From Marilutibacter chinensis (GTDB taxonomy: Bacteria > Pseudomonadota > Gammaproteobacteria > Xanthomonadales > Xanthomonadaceae), in contig NZ_JAKJPO010000001.1 in assembly GCF_021725675.1 (NCBI RefSeq), positions 372,001 to 436,000 on the forward strand: DNA of 64,000 nt. The letters are read 5' to 3'. Below, in pieces: positions 16,278 through 25,973 of the stretch. The notes under the pieces were generated by a model. That model was not told the DNA's origin and did no database searches. It saw only the letters and a program-made list of their open reading frames with translations. The position numbers and the translations under genes were made by a program. The first letter of the stretch is position 1, and the number at the start of each line of letters is the position of its first letter.

Positions 16278-18190
16278 CAAATCTTCCTGGCGCTGCGTGC
16301 GGGGAATGCAACGACCGTGGTCGAGTCGCCTGCGCCGATCGCTGGCGCGTCCTCGGGCAGGAACTCGGGCACCGTCGTCCGCAACAGGGTAGCAAGAGTG
16401 TCGCAGTCGTATGTCTCGGAAGCCGCGCGCAGCGCCTTGACGGCGGCCTTGATCTCCGCGGTGACGACCGTGCGCGGTTCGGCCTGCAGGATCTTCGGAT
16501 GCGCGGTCGGGCGATAGCGCTCATCGGCGTGGAACAGCGTCTCGTGGAGCTTTTCGCCCGGACGCAGGCCGGTATACACCACTGCGATGTCGCGGCCGGG
16601 TTGCTTGCCCGCGAGGCGGATCATCTGGTCGGCAAGCAGACGGATCGGCACCGGCTCGCCCATGTCGAGGGTATAGATCGCCTCGTGGGTTCCTATCGCC
16701 GATGCCTGCAGGATCAGCTGGCAGGCCTCCGGGATGGTCATGAAGTAGCGTGTCACCTCGGGATCGGTCACCGTCACCGGACCGCCGTTGCGGATCTGCT
16801 CGCGAAACAGCGGCACCACGCTGCCGGCGGAGTCGAGCACATTGCCGAAGCGCACGGTGACGAAACGGGTGGTCCGCTCGTTTGCCAACGACTGGCAGAT
16901 CATCTCGGCCAGGCGCTTGGTCGCGCCGAGCACGTTGACCGGGTCGACCGCCTTGTCGGTGGAGATCAGCACGAAGGTGCCGACCTCGGCAGCGCGACAC
17001 GCACTGGCAACGGTCGCGGTCGCCAACACGTTGTTGCGCACCGCTTCGCGCAACTGCCCTTCCAGCAGCGGCACCTGCTTGTATGCGGCGGCGTGGAAGA
17101 CCGCCTCGGGTTCGGACAGCCGCAACGCGTGTGCGATCACCGCGGGATCGCCGCAGTCGCCGAGTACCGGCATGTATTCCAGGTCGGGGAAATCGCGTCG
17201 CAGCGCCGCTTCGGTCGTGGTCAGCGCCAGTTCGTCGATCTCGACGAGGGTGATCCGGCGCGCGCCGTGACGGGCGCACTGACGGCACAGCTCGGAGCCG
17301 ATCGAGCCGCCGGCGCCGGTCACCAGCACCGAGCGCGCGCCCAGCCAGTGACGGATCGCCTTCCAGTCCGGCAGCACCGGCTTGCGTCCAAGCAGGTCCT
17401 CGATCGCGACTTCCTTGAGTTCGCCCGGCAGCGACCGCCCCTCCAGCACGTCCGCCAGCCGCGGGACCATGCGGAACGGCAGGCCGGTGCGCTCGCAGGC
17501 GATCAGCACGCGCTGCAGGGCCACTGCGTCGGCCGACGGCATCGCGATGACCAGCAGCTTGGCTGCTGTCTCGCGGGCGATCTCGGCCACGTCGTTGACC
17601 GTGCCCAGCACCGGAACGCCCTGCACCTTGGTACCGCGCATGCGCACGGCGTCGTCGAGGAAGCCGACCGGCTGATAGGTGCCGAACCGGCGCAGGTCGC
17701 GCACCAGGGCCTCGCCGGCATGTCCGGCACCGAGTATCAGGATCCGGACCGAAGCGGCATTGGCGCGCTCGGTGGAACTGTCCTTCCATGCGCGGTACAG
17801 CAGCCGCGGCGCGCCCAGCAACGCCATCAGGCTGAGCGGATACAGGACCAGCACGGTCCGTGAGACCAGGTCGAGGCGGTTGTAAAGGAACAACCCCAGA
17901 GAGATCGTCAGCAGACCAAGCGCGCAGGCCTTGAAGATGTTCCACAGGTCCGGGACGCTGGCGAACCTCCATAGCCCGCGGTACAGGCCGACCTGCCAGA
18001 ACACCAGCCCCTGCGCCAGCAGGACCAGCGCGATTTCGGTCGACCAGAGCGGCATCTCCGGGGGGTTCGGCAGGATGCCGAACCGCAGCCGGTGCAGGCC
18101 CTGCCACACCAGCCAGACCATCGCCAGGTCATGGGTTACGACGGCCACACGCGGCACGGTGGCACTCAATCGGTCCTGCCAAGCACTCAT
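16277..18190 (-). CDS. CapD/WbpM-type nucleotide-sugar 4,6-dehydratase
   Basis: Enzymes of this family convert UDP-GlcNAc to the 4-keto-6-deoxy sugar, the entry step for many O-antigen and capsule sugars. The 637-aa protein has about four N-terminal membrane helices (residues 15-125), a first nucleotide-binding fold (LILGAGHAGEALVRDL near 151) and a second, catalytic SDR domain (VLVTGAGGSIGSELC near 291). It also has AAAYKQVPLLE and VLISTDKAVDPVN. As in WbpM, the SDR centre is Met/Asn-modified rather than the plain YxxxK. It is coupled to galU downstream and lies 4 bp from the WecA-like gene upstream. Confidence 0.92.
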   Translation of the reverse strand: MSAWQDRLSATVPRVAVVTHDLAMVWLVWQGLHRLRFGILPNPPEMPLWSTEIALVLLAQGLVFWQVGLYRGLWRFASVPDLWNIFKACALGLLTISLGLFLYNRLDLVSRTVLVLYPLSLMALLGAPRLLYRAWKDSSTERANAASVRILILGAGHAGEALVRDLRRFGTYQPVGFLDDAVRMRGTKVQGVPVLGTVNDVAEIARETAAKLLVIAMPSADAVALQRVLIACERTGLPFRMVPRLADVLEGRSLPGELKEVAIEDLLGRKPVLPDWKAIRHWLGARSVLVTGAGGSIGSELCRQCARHGARRITLVEIDELALTTTEAALRRDFPDLEYMPVLGDCGDPAVIAHALRLSEPEAVFHAAAYKQVPLLEGQLREAVRNNVLATATVASACRAAEVGTFVLISTDKAVDPVNVLGATKRLAEMICQSLANERTTRFVTVRFGNVLDSAGSVVPLFREQIRNGGPVTVTDPEVTRYFMTIPEACQLILQASAIGTHEAIYTLDMGEPVPIRLLADQMIRLAGKQPGRDIAVVYTGLRPGEKLHETLFHADERYRPTAHPKILQAEPRTVVTAEIKAAVKALRAASETYDCDTLATLLRTTVPEFLPEDAPAIGAGDSTTVVAFPARSARKI

Positions 18191-18194
18191 TGGA

Positions 18195-19214
18195 CTACTT
18201 GTTCTCCTTGTGGGAAGGACCCGCGCCTCGCTCCGCCTTCCCCGGACGGTGCTGCAGCCACCCCCATGAAATGGCCGCGGACATATACCACGTGAACAGA
18301 CAAGAAGCGATGAAGATCGCCGGGATTTCCGCCCTGGCCGGCGCCATCATGGCCAGCGCGAACACTGCGCCGATCACCGCGACAATCGCGTAACCGGCCG
18401 TCACCACCGGATGGCCATGGCGGCGCGCGTGGACCTGGTATGCGTGCTGGGTATGCGCGGTCCACCAGCGTTCGCCGCGCAGCATCCGCCGCGTCAGGGT
18501 CAGGCCGGCGTCGACCAGGAACGGAGCCAGCGGCAGCAGCAACCAGGCGGATGCCCCGTCGCGCTGGACCACCGCGACCGCGCACAGCGCGCCGACCGCA
18601 TATCCGATCGCGCCGCTGCCGACATCGCCCATGAAGATCCGGGCCCTGTACACGTTGAACGGCAGGAACCCGAGGCTGCCCGCGGCCAGCGCCAATGCGA
18701 TCGGTTGCCAGGGTCCGTCCAGCGCGACCACCAGCGCTCCGCCGGCGATCAGCGCCTGGCTCGCGGCCAGTCCGTCGATGCCGTCCATGAAGTTCCAGAC
18801 GTTGGTCAGCACCAGTGGCGCCAGCAGTGCGACCAGCGCCGCCGCCGGCTGGGCGGACTCGAGCAGCAGCGCCAGCGCGAACAGGCTGCTGGCGAGAACA
18901 TGCACGGCGAGCCGGAGCGCGGACGACAGCGGACGGTGATCGTCGAGCCAGCCTATCGCCGCCACCATTGCCAGGCCCGTCGCGAAGGCCGCCAGCGCGA
19001 TACCGAAGTCGGGCAACTTCACTCCGGCCGCGACGGTCGCGGCGAGGACCGCGGCCACGATCGCGATGCCGCCCCCGCGCGGAGTCGCGACGGTGTGGCT
19101 GCGTCGCTCGCCGGGCTGGTCGAGCAATTGGCGGGCCAGCGCGTAGCGGCGGGCCAGCCATGTCCCGGCAAGCCCGATCAGGAAGAACAAAGCCCCCCAG
19201 GCGGCCAGGCTCAT
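18195..19214 (-). CDS. WecA-like undecaprenyl-phosphate glycosyltransferase family 4
   Basis: This integral membrane protein of the MraY/WecA superfamily transfers a sugar-1-phosphate from a nucleotide sugar to undecaprenyl phosphate, starting glycan repeat synthesis. The 339-aa protein has about ten membrane helices. It has the family acid motifs: WLDDH near residue 90, NVWNFMDGIDGLAASQ near 150, and ARIFMGDVGSGAIG near 205, followed by a basic-His loop (HTQHAYQVHARRHGH). The ATG at 19214 overlaps the lapB stop by four bases. Coupling to a CapD/WbpM-type enzyme supports O-antigen or related glycan initiation. Confidence 0.9.
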   Translation of the reverse strand: MSLAAWGALFFLIGLAGTWLARRYALARQLLDQPGERRSHTVATPRGGGIAIVAAVLAATVAAGVKLPDFGIALAAFATGLAMVAAIGWLDDHRPLSSALRLAVHVLASSLFALALLLESAQPAAALVALLAPLVLTNVWNFMDGIDGLAASQALIAGGALVVALDGPWQPIALALAAGSLGFLPFNVYRARIFMGDVGSGAIGYAVGALCAVAVVQRDGASAWLLLPLAPFLVDAGLTLTRRMLRGERWWTAHTQHAYQVHARRHGHPVVTAGYAIVAVIGAVFALAMMAPARAEIPAIFIASCLFTWYMSAAISWGWLQHRPGKAERGAGPSHKENK

Positions 19215-20389
19215 ACCACGGCGTAGTTGAGCAGCGGCTTGACCGAACCCCACTCCTTGCAACTGGGGCATTGCCAGTGGTGGCTGCGGGCGCCGAAGCC
19301 GCAACGGGTGCAGCGATAGCTCGGATTGCGAACCAGCAACTGATCGGTGATGTGCTTGAGATCGTGCAGGGTCGCCAACGGGTCGGCACCTTCGGCCAGG
19401 GTCAGGTCGATCAGTGCCGCCTCGCCCCGGACCGACGGGCGGTCCTTGAGCTGCTGGGCCAGGTAGGCGCGTGCGGCGGCGACGCCGTCCTGCGCCTCGA
19501 CCATGCGGGTCAGCGCCAGGACCGGCGCGATGCCGCGGTAGTGCTCGCACATTTCCGCCAGGAATGCGCGCGCGCCGGTGGTCTCGCCGGTCCGCTCGTA
19601 GCATGGCAGCAGCGCCGGCAGCACCTCGGGAAGGTAGTCGGGATCGCTGCGGGCGACGCGCTCGAACGCCCGGATCGCCGCGGCGTCGTTGCCGGCCTCG
19701 ACCTCGATACGCCCCTCGATCATGCCGGCCCGGACGGAATTGGCGTCGGCCTCGTAGGCGCGTGCGACCGCGGCGCGCGCCGCCCCGGTATCACCCGTGG
19801 CGCGGTGCTTGTCGGCCAGCTCGCATTCGAACTGGGCGATCAGCTTTCCCATCGCTTCGCCGGTCGCCGCCTCGTAGCGCTGCGCGTTCTCGATCGCCTT
19901 GTCCCAGTCGCGCTCGGACTGATATATCCCGATCAGATGGCGCAACGCGAGCGGCGCGCGCATGTCGAGTGCGACCAGATCGCTGAACACGGTCTCGGCC
20001 CGGTCCAGCAGACCCGATCGCATGTAGTCCTCGCCCAGCGCCAGCAATGCCTGCACCTTCTGCTGGTCGCTGAGCCCGGTGCGCTGCACCAGTGCCTGAT
20101 GCAGGCGGATCGCGCGATCGACCTCGCCTCGACGTCGGAACAGGTGGCCGAGCGCGACCTGGGTCTCGAAGGTTTCCTTGTCGAGTTCGGCGATATGCAG
20201 GAACAGTTCGATCGCCTTGTCGGGCTGCTCGTTGAGCAGATAGTTCAGGCCGCGGAAGTAGGTGGTCGACAGCCGGCTGACCTGGGTATCGCTATGGCGT
20301 TCGCCGCCACGGCGACCGATCACCCAGCCACTGACCGCGGCGACCGGCAGCAGCAGGAAGAACCAGAACCATTCGGTGATGAAATCCAC
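19211..20389 (-). CDS. lapB: LPS assembly protein LapB (YciM)
   Basis: LapB is an inner-membrane-anchored TPR protein that presents LpxC to the FtsH protease and so limits LPS synthesis. The 392-aa protein has one N-terminal membrane helix (residues 5-24, FWFFLLLPVAAVSGWVIG), nine or so TPR-like repeats and a C-terminal rubredoxin-type metal site with two CxxC pairs (CTRCGF and CPSCKEW). All four cysteines are intact. The stop overlaps the WecA-like start, and the start lies two bases after the lapA stop. This places LPS regulation in the same unit as glycan initiation and galU. Confidence 0.95.
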   Translation of the reverse strand: MDFITEWFWFFLLLPVAAVSGWVIGRRGGERHSDTQVSRLSTTYFRGLNYLLNEQPDKAIELFLHIAELDKETFETQVALGHLFRRRGEVDRAIRLHQALVQRTGLSDQQKVQALLALGEDYMRSGLLDRAETVFSDLVALDMRAPLALRHLIGIYQSERDWDKAIENAQRYEAATGEAMGKLIAQFECELADKHRATGDTGAARAAVARAYEADANSVRAGMIEGRIEVEAGNDAAAIRAFERVARSDPDYLPEVLPALLPCYERTGETTGARAFLAEMCEHYRGIAPVLALTRMVEAQDGVAAARAYLAQQLKDRPSVRGEAALIDLTLAEGADPLATLHDLKHITDQLLVRNPSYRCTRCGFGARSHHWQCPSCKEWGSVKPLLNYAVV

Positions 20390-20391
20390 GG

Positions 20392-20676
20392 TCAGGGCAT
20401 CCCGTCCGACTGCTCCGGAGCGGTCGTCGTCTGCGATGCCGGCGGCCGCTTATGCAGGCGGGACAGCCGGCTGCGCATGGGCAGCACGACACTGGCGGTG
20501 ATCGCCAGCCCTCCCAGCAGCACGCCCAGCAGCAGGGCCGATATCAGTGCCACGCCCAACGTGGTCCCCACCTGGACAAAGGCCAGGTCGATCGACACCA
20601 GGTCGCGGTTCAGGGCCCCGACCACGGCGCCTGCGACCAGACAGGCCAACGCTATCAGTAGACGGATCAGGCGCAT
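20392..20676 (-). CDS. lapA: LapA-domain inner membrane protein
   Basis: LapA is a small inner-membrane protein usually encoded next to lapB and involved in the same LPS control pathway. The 94-aa protein has two membrane helices (about 4-21 and 40-65) joined by a short loop containing NRDLVSIDLAFVQVGTTLG. A basic cytoplasmic tail follows (RSRLSRLHKRPP). It is separated from lapB by two bases. It lies about 210 bp after ihfB; I see no gene in that gap. Length and topology fit the family. Confidence 0.9.
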   Translation of the reverse strand: MRLIRLLIALACLVAGAVVGALNRDLVSIDLAFVQVGTTLGVALISALLLGVLLGGLAITASVVLPMRSRLSRLHKRPPASQTTTAPEQSDGMP

Positions 20677-20887
20677 CGCAGCCTCGGTCGATCGACGGGT
20701 TCGCCGCCTAGCTTAGCCGAGGACGGCTCGATGCCAGAAGCCTCGGCACGCATCCGCGAACAGAGGATGCGACAGGAAGAATGAAGGGCATCGTGCGCGT
20801 TTTCGCACGCATACCCACGCGGGCACCGTGTCGGTGCAGACGGTTTCGAACGGAGCCGGAAAAACGGAGGCGGACGCGCCGCCCGGT

Positions 20888-21193
20888 TCATGCAGGCGTG
20901 TCGCCCATCGGCATGACGTCGCTCACGCGCTCGCGCAGCTCCTTGCCCGGCTTGAAGTGCGGGACGTGCTTGCCCGGCAGCGCGACCGACTCGCCCGTCT
21001 TCGGATTGCGCCCCATCCGCGGCGGACGATAGTGCAGCGAGAAACTGCCGAAACCGCGGATTTCGATCCGGTCACCGCCTGCCAGCGCACCGCTCATCAT
21101 CTCGAGCAGCGCCTTGACCGCCAGGTCCACGTCATCGCCCTTCAAGTGGGCCTGACGCTGCGACAGGATCTCGATCAATTCGGACTTGGTCAT
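20888..21193 (-). CDS. ihfB: Integration host factor subunit beta
   Basis: IhfB pairs with IhfA to form a DNA-bending protein that shapes promoters, recombination sites and replication origins. The protein is 101 aa. It begins [21 protein letters not shown] and carries the beta-arm signature [21 protein letters not shown] with the intercalating proline. The C-terminus ends with a short acidic tail. It lies 143 bp after rpsA and behind the rpsA terminator, the usual rpsA-ihfB arrangement. Confidence 0.97.
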   Translation of the reverse strand: MTKSELIEILSQRQAHLKGDDVDLAVKALLEMMSGALAGGDRIEIRGFGSFSLHYRPPRMGRNPKTGESVALPGKHVPHFKPGKELRERVSDVMPMGDTPA

Positions 21194-21282
21194 AGGCGAT
21201 ACGGAGCGTTCGCGTTGGACGTCGGGAGCAGGCTGCCGGCGTTGTCGCGCCGGAAAATCCCTGCGTGCCCAACACCTTATAC

Positions 21283-21315
21283 AAGAAAGGCGGCCCGGCC
21301 AATGACCGGGCCGCC
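21283..21315 (-). terminator. Intrinsic terminator of rpsA
   Basis: On the minus strand GGCGGCCCGG pairs with CCGGGCCGCC (10 bp, 7-base loop) and is followed by TTTCTT. It starts about 20 bp after the rpsA stop. It should separate rpsA from ihfB, with some read-through possible. Confidence 0.85.
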
Positions 21316-21336
21316 TCGGGTACCACGATGTGCCGC

Positions 21337-23025
21337 TTACTCGGACTTGCTGCCGAGCTGTTCGCGCAGCAGCGCACCCAGCTTGGTCGTGCCGCTGGCA
21401 GCCTCGGCGCTCGCGCGGTTGTAGTCGGCCACGGCCTCCTGCATCTCCGCTTCGTCCTTCGCCTTGATCGACAGCTGCATCACCCGGCCCTTGCGGTCCA
21501 TGCCGATGAAGCGGGCTTCGACGCTGTCGCCGACCTTCAGGTACTTGCCGGCGTCGTCGACGCGCTCGGCGGCGATGTCGCGGGCGGCGATGTAGCCTTC
21601 CACACCGTCGGCCAGTTCAATGACGGCGCCCTTGGCGTCGACTTCCTTGACCGTGCCGGTGATCAGCGAGCCCTTGGAGTTGGACGCGACGAACTGGCCC
21701 AGCGGATCCTGCTCGAGCTGCTTCAGGCCCAGGCTGATGCGCTCACGCTCCGGATCGACCGCAAGCACCACGGCTTCCAGCGTGTCGCCCTTCTTGAAGT
21801 TGCGGACCACGTCCTCGCCGGTGGTGTTCCAGCTGATGTCGGACAGGTGCACCAGGCCGTCGATGCCGCCGTCCAGGCCGATGAAGATGCCGAAGTCGGT
21901 GATCGACTTGACCTGGCCCTCGACCTTGTCGCCCTTCTTGTGGATGACCGCGAAGGTTTCCCACGGGTTCGAGCTGACCTGCTTCATGCCCAGCGAGATG
22001 CGGCGACGCTCCTCGTCGACGTCCAGGACCATGACCTCGACCTCGTCGCCGACCTGGACGATCTTCGACGGGTTGACGTTCTTGTTGGTCCAGTCCATCT
22101 CGGACACGTGCACCAGGCCCTCGACGCCCGGCTCGATCTCGACGAACGCACCGTAGTCGGTGACGTTGGAGACCTTGCCGAACACGCGGGTGTTGGCCGG
22201 GTAGCGGCGCGAGATGTTGTCCCACGGATCCTCGCCAAGCTGCTTGAGGCCGAGGCTGACGCGGTTGCGCTCGCGGTCGTACTTGAGCACGCGCACCTCC
22301 AGCTCCTGGCCGACTTCCACCACCTCGGACGGGTGACGGACGCGCTTCCAGGCCATGTCGGTGATGTGCAGCAGGCCGTCGATGCCGCCGAGGTCGACGA
22401 ACGCGCCGTAGTCGGTGAGGTTCTTGACCACGCCCTTCAGCACGGCGCCCTCGACCAGCTTCTCCATCAGCTGCTCACGCTCGGCGCTGTACTCGCTCTC
22501 GACCACCGCACGGCGGGAGACGACGATGTTGTTGCGCTTGCGGTCGAGCTTGATGAGCTTGAACTCCAGCTCCTTGCCTTCCAGATAGGCGGAGTCGCGG
22601 ACCGGGCGGACGTCGACCAGCGAGCCCGGCAGGAAGCCGCGCACGTCCTTGATGTCGACGGTGAAACCGCCCTTGACCTTGCCGCTGATGCGGCCGGTGA
22701 TGGTCTCGTTGTTCTCCAGCGCCTGCTCGAGCTCGTCCCACACCATCGCGCGCTTGGCTTTCTCGCGCGACAGCACGGTTTCGCCAAAGCCGTTCTCGAT
22801 CGAGTCGAGGGCGACCTTGACTTCGTCGCCTTCGGCAACGTCGATCTCGCCGGCGTCGTTACGGAACTGCTCGATCGGCACGATGCCTTCGGACTTCAGG
22901 CCCGCGTTGATCACCACCACGTCACCGCGGACTTCCACCACGGTGCCGGTCACGATCGCGCCGGGCTTCAGCTTCGCCAGGTTCTGCTGGCTCTGCTCGA
23001 ACAGTTCTGCAAATGATTCGGTCAT
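21337..23025 (-). CDS. rpsA: 30S ribosomal protein S1
   Basis: S1 binds mRNA on the 30S platform and is needed to start translation of structured or weak-SD messages. The 562-aa protein contains six S1 repeats. The last four carry the clear motif set (for example [39 protein letters not shown] and [20 protein letters not shown]). The first two, which contact S2, are more divergent. Length is as in E. coli (557). It follows cmk across a 234-bp spacer that contains a hairpin of opposite polarity. In many Proteobacteria S1 represses its own leader, so this spacer may be regulatory. Confidence 0.98.
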   Translation of the reverse strand: MTESFAELFEQSQQNLAKLKPGAIVTGTVVEVRGDVVVINAGLKSEGIVPIEQFRNDAGEIDVAEGDEVKVALDSIENGFGETVLSREKAKRAMVWDELEQALENNETITGRISGKVKGGFTVDIKDVRGFLPGSLVDVRPVRDSAYLEGKELEFKLIKLDRKRNNIVVSRRAVVESEYSAEREQLMEKLVEGAVLKGVVKNLTDYGAFVDLGGIDGLLHITDMAWKRVRHPSEVVEVGQELEVRVLKYDRERNRVSLGLKQLGEDPWDNISRRYPANTRVFGKVSNVTDYGAFVEIEPGVEGLVHVSEMDWTNKNVNPSKIVQVGDEVEVMVLDVDEERRRISLGMKQVSSNPWETFAVIHKKGDKVEGQVKSITDFGIFIGLDGGIDGLVHLSDISWNTTGEDVVRNFKKGDTLEAVVLAVDPERERISLGLKQLEQDPLGQFVASNSKGSLITGTVKEVDAKGAVIELADGVEGYIAARDIAAERVDDAGKYLKVGDSVEARFIGMDRKGRVMQLSIKAKDEAEMQEAVADYNRASAEAASGTTKLGALLREQLGSKSE

Positions 23026-23144
23026 TGTTGATTACTCGGTTGGACACACGGGCCGGGCGCGTGCCTGGCTGAGGCACGGAAATGCGTCCGACCCACCCGT
23101 TGAGATATGGCACGATGCCGCTGTGCCACGTGTAGTGGATGGAT

Positions 23145-23172
23145 CCGCCGCGACAGCCGCGGCGGGGTTTTT
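23145..23172 (+). terminator. Plus-strand terminator-like hairpin in the cmk-rpsA spacer
   Basis: CCGCCGCG (23145-23152) pairs with CGCGGCGG (23158-23165), followed by GGTTTTTCTTCT on the plus strand. No plus-strand gene lies upstream, since both neighbours are minus-strand. Read on the minus strand it lacks a T-tract, so it would be a leader hairpin in a cmk-rpsA transcript. Confidence 0.5.
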
Positions 23173-23259
23173 CTTCTACTGGAGCGTCCCGGGTGCCGGA
23201 TCGGCACCTTGTCCCCGGCGCTTCGCCGCCCTGGCAGGCCGGCGGGGTCGCTGCGGCGG

Positions 23260-23961
23260 CTACGGAGCCGCCAGGGCCAGCACCCGCTCGACGACGGTGT
23301 CGATGTCCATGCCGGTGGTATCGATGTGGACGGCGTCTTCGGCCGGCCTCAGCGGTGCCACCGCACGCTGGGCGTCGCGGGCGTCGCGGGCGAGGATCTC
23401 CCGTAGAAGACCGTCCAATGTAACCGAAACCCCTTTGTCATTCAACTGTTTATAGCGCCTTTGCGCGCGTTCCTCGGCGCTGGCGGTCAGGAACACCTTG
23501 TAGACGGCGTCGGGGAAGATCACCGTACCCATGTCGCGACCGTCGGCGACCAGTCCCGGCGGCTGCCGGAAGCGGCGCTGGCGGTCCTTCAGCGCCGACC
23601 GCACCTCGGGAATCGCGGCGATCGCCGACGCCGCGGCGCCGGCGGTTTCCGTCCGCAGCTCATCGGTGGCGTCGGTGCCGTTCACCAGCACCCTCGGTTC
23701 GCCACTGCCATCGTCCCGGAACGCCACCTCGGTATCGAAGGCACAGCGCACCAGCGCGCCGTGGTCGTCCAGGTCGAGATCGGCCCAGCCGGCGGCGACC
23801 CCGACCGCCCGGTACAGGGCTCCGGAGTCGAGGTAGTGCCATCCGAGGCGGGCGGCGACCATCCGGCTGATGGTGCCCTTGCCCGAACCGGAAGGGCCGT
23901 CGATCGTGAGTACCGGCACGGTGGAGGCCGGGGTGTGGGGGTCGGTCTGCATGGCAGGCAT
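23260..23961 (-). CDS. cmk: Cytidylate kinase
   Basis: Cmk phosphorylates CMP and dCMP. The protein is 233 aa. It has the P-loop [10 protein letters not shown] near residue 21, the lid and substrate motifs [28 protein letters not shown] and [13 protein letters not shown], and the ending [15 protein letters not shown]. The ATG at 23961 is used; the in-frame ATG three codons later (MQTDPHTP) is equally possible because the first residues are not conserved. It precedes rpsA as in most Gammaproteobacteria. Confidence 0.95.
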   Translation of the reverse strand: MPAMQTDPHTPASTVPVLTIDGPSGSGKGTISRMVAARLGWHYLDSGALYRAVGVAAGWADLDLDDHGALVRCAFDTEVAFRDDGSGEPRVLVNGTDATDELRTETAGAAASAIAAIPEVRSALKDRQRRFRQPPGLVADGRDMGTVIFPDAVYKVFLTASAEERAQRRYKQLNDKGVSVTLDGLLREILARDARDAQRAVAPLRPAEDAVHIDTTGMDIDTVVERVLALAAP

Positions 23962-24014
23962 TATGAATGGCGGCAGGCCGGATTGGGCCCTGCCACCGCG
24001 GATCGGCTAACGAC

Positions 24015-24044
24015 TTGATCCATCAGCAGAATAGCTGCTATGAT
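24015..24044 (+). promoter_or_regulatory. Sigma-70 promoter of the L36 gene
   Basis: A -35 element TTGATC (24015-24020) and a -10 element TATGAT (24039-24044) are separated by 18 bp. The predicted start of transcription is near 24051, giving a leader of about 40 bases before the ATG at 24093. The area is A/T-rich compared with its surroundings. I see no Zur-like palindrome here. Confidence 0.65.
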
Positions 24045-24092
24045 TGGCGGCTTGATTCATCTTCCCGCTTCTTTCTACTGCCGAGGTCTGTC

Positions 24093-24218
24093 ATGAAGGT
24101 CCTGTCCTCCCTGAAGTCGGCGAAGGCCCGTCACCGCGACTGCAAGGTCGTCCGCCGCCGTGGCAAGGTCTTCGTGATCTGCAAGTCGAATCCGCGTTTC
24201 AAGGCGCGCCAGCGCTGA
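24093..24218 (+). CDS. rpmJ: 50S ribosomal protein L36, type B (zinc-free form)
   Basis: This 41-aa basic protein matches the YkgO-type L36: it starts [17 protein letters not shown] and ends [11 protein letters not shown]. The zinc-binding form has a four-residue Cys/His site; here only two cysteines remain (17 and 30), the first Cys is absent and the His position is Arg, so no zinc should bind. In bacteria with both forms, the type B gene replaces the zinc form under zinc shortage. In xanthomonads it is commonly the only or main L36 and stands alone as here. It has its own promoter and terminator. Confidence 0.95.
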   Translation: MKVLSSLKSAKARHRDCKVVRRRGKVFVICKSNPRFKARQR

Positions 24219-24292
24219 AGAAACCCGGCGTATCCGAGGTACGCCAGCGGCCGGGGAACCGGTGCCGCAGGCCGGCCTCGACGCCGACGAAG

Positions 24293-24318
24293 GGCCGCCG
24301 CAAGGCGGCCTTTCCGTT
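24293..24318 (+). terminator. Terminator of the L36 gene
   Basis: GGCCGCC (24293-24299) and GGCGGCC (24304-24310) form a 7-bp stem with a GCAA tetraloop, followed by TTTCCGTTT. It is 75 bp after the L36 stop. Confidence 0.75.
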
Positions 24319-24457
24319 TCCGGAGCCTGATTCCCTCCGGAGCCCGCGAGCCTGATGCGCTGCTGAGCTGGAGTTGCCAATCCGTGACGGCGAACGGCTG
24401 TGGGACCGCCCCGGCATGTGCATACAATCGTCCCCTTCCCATGCGAGGTGCCGCGCG

Positions 24458-24799
24458 ATGAAGCCGTTCCGCTCCAAGTCGATTGTCGTCTCCACCCTGC
24501 TCGCGCTGTCGGCGGTCTCTGCCACCGCGGGTGCCGAGACCCTGCTGATCGAGCGCGTGCGCGAGACCGCCGGCGCCAACCTGCCCGCCCGTGGCATGAC
24601 GATGGCGCAGGTCGAAGCCCGCTACGGCGCCCCGTCGCAGCGCATGGATCCGCGCGGCGGCCAGAAGCGCCAGTGGCCGACGATCAACCGTTGGGTCTAT
24701 CCGGCCTTTACCGTCTATTTCGAGAAGGACCGCGTGATCGACGCCGTGGCCAACCAGGCCAGCGCCGACGAGATCGGTCCGAAATCCCCGATCAACTGA
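24458..24799 (+). CDS. Exported protein with BamE/SmpA-like fold
   Basis: This is a 113-aa protein with a cleavable signal peptide (basic MKPFRSKS, hydrophobic core, then SATAGAET around residue 27). The mature part contains GMTMAQVEARYGAPSQRMDP, the kind of helix-turn seen in BamE/SmpA-like domains. Conserved aromatic residues follow (INRWVYPAFTVYFEKDRVID) and an acidic end. Similar short periplasmic proteins are common in xanthomonads and have no assigned function. There is no lipobox, so it should be periplasmic. It lies 21 bp before agmatine deiminase, possibly in the same transcript. Confidence 0.75.
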   Translation: MKPFRSKSIVVSTLLALSAVSATAGAETLLIERVRETAGANLPARGMTMAQVEARYGAPSQRMDPRGGQKRQWPTINRWVYPAFTVYFEKDRVIDAVANQASADEIGPKSPIN

Positions 24800-24820
24800 C
24801 CGCATCGCCCCGAGCCATCG

Positions 24821-25882
24821 ATGACCGAACCCGAGTTGCGCTTCCCGGCGGAATGGGAGCCCCAGTCCGCCATCCTGATCGCCTGGCCGCACGCCGACAC
24901 CGACTGGGCCGAACGCCTCGGGGAAGTCGAGGAAACCTACATCGCGCTGGTCGCGGCGATCACCCGCTTCCAGCCGGTGGTGATCTGCGTTGCCGATGCC
25001 GACATCGAGACCTATGCGGAGATGCGGCTGCGCTCCAACCGCGTCGACATGGCGCGGGTGCGCTTCGTCGAGGCCGCTTACGACGATACCTGGCTGCGGG
25101 ATTCGGGGCCGATAAGCCTGACGTACCCACCCGGCCAGTCGCGACGGTTCCGGCTGCTGGACTTCCGTTTCACCGGCTGGGGCGGCAAGTTCGAAGCCCA
25201 TCGCGACGACGCCCTGGTCGGCGCGCTCGACGATATCGGGTTGTTTGCGAACAATGACCGGCAAATCATTGATTTTGCATTGGAAGGCGGCGCAATCGAT
25301 ACCGACGGTAAAGGCACGCTGCTGACCACCTGGCAGTGTTTGCACGAACGTCACCCGGAGCTCGAACGCGAGGAGCTCACGACCCGCCTGGCCGGCTGGC
25401 TGCAGCAGGAACGGGTGTTGTGGCTCGACCACGGCTACCTGGAAGGCGACGACACCGACGCCCATGTCGACACCCTCGCCCGCTTCGCCAGCACTGACTC
25501 GATCGTCTACCAGGCCTGCGACGATGCGGCCGACAGTCATCACGCCGAACTGACCGCGATGGGCGCCGAGCTGGCCGCGCTGCGCACCCGCGACGGCCGT
25601 CCGTACCGGCTGTTTCCTCTGCCGTGGGCCCGTCCCGTCATCGATCAGGGCCGGCGCCTTGCCGCGAGCTACGCCAATTTCCTGATCATCAACGGCGCGG
25701 TGCTGATGCCGGCCTATGGCGTCACGCCCGATGAAAGACGGGCCGACGACGCTGCCGCCGCGGTGCTGGCGCAGGCGTTCCCCGATCGCGAGATCGTCCA
25801 GGTGCCGTGCCGCCCGCTGATCTGGCAGAACGGCAGCCTGCACTGCATCACGATGCAATTGCCGCAGGGCCTGCTCGGCTGA
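24821..25882 (+). CDS. aguA: Agmatine deiminase
   Basis: AguA hydrolyses agmatine to N-carbamoylputrescine and ammonia, the first step of a two-enzyme route to putrescine. The 353-aa protein has the family motifs DTDWAERL near residue 26, DDTWLRDSGP near 87, GGAIDTDGKGTLLTT, the His-Asp block (LDHGYLEGDDTDAHVD) and the catalytic Cys342 in GSLHCITMQ. All guanidine-modifying catalytic elements are present. The partner enzyme AguB is encoded 665 bp downstream with one unrelated gene between. Confidence 0.96.
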   Translation: MTEPELRFPAEWEPQSAILIAWPHADTDWAERLGEVEETYIALVAAITRFQPVVICVADADIETYAEMRLRSNRVDMARVRFVEAAYDDTWLRDSGPISLTYPPGQSRRFRLLDFRFTGWGGKFEAHRDDALVGALDDIGLFANNDRQIIDFALEGGAIDTDGKGTLLTTWQCLHERHPELEREELTTRLAGWLQQERVLWLDHGYLEGDDTDAHVDTLARFASTDSIVYQACDDAADSHHAELTAMGAELAALRTRDGRPYRLFPLPWARPVIDQGRRLAASYANFLIINGAVLMPAYGVTPDERRADDAAAAVLAQAFPDREIVQVPCRPLIWQNGSLHCITMQLPQGLLG

Positions 25883-25973
25883 GCCCCGCAGCCCGGCACG
25901 GTCCGCCACCGACACCGGCAGGCCGTCCGCACCGCCTATACTCCGAGGCTGCTCCGCCATCCAGCCCCAGCCC

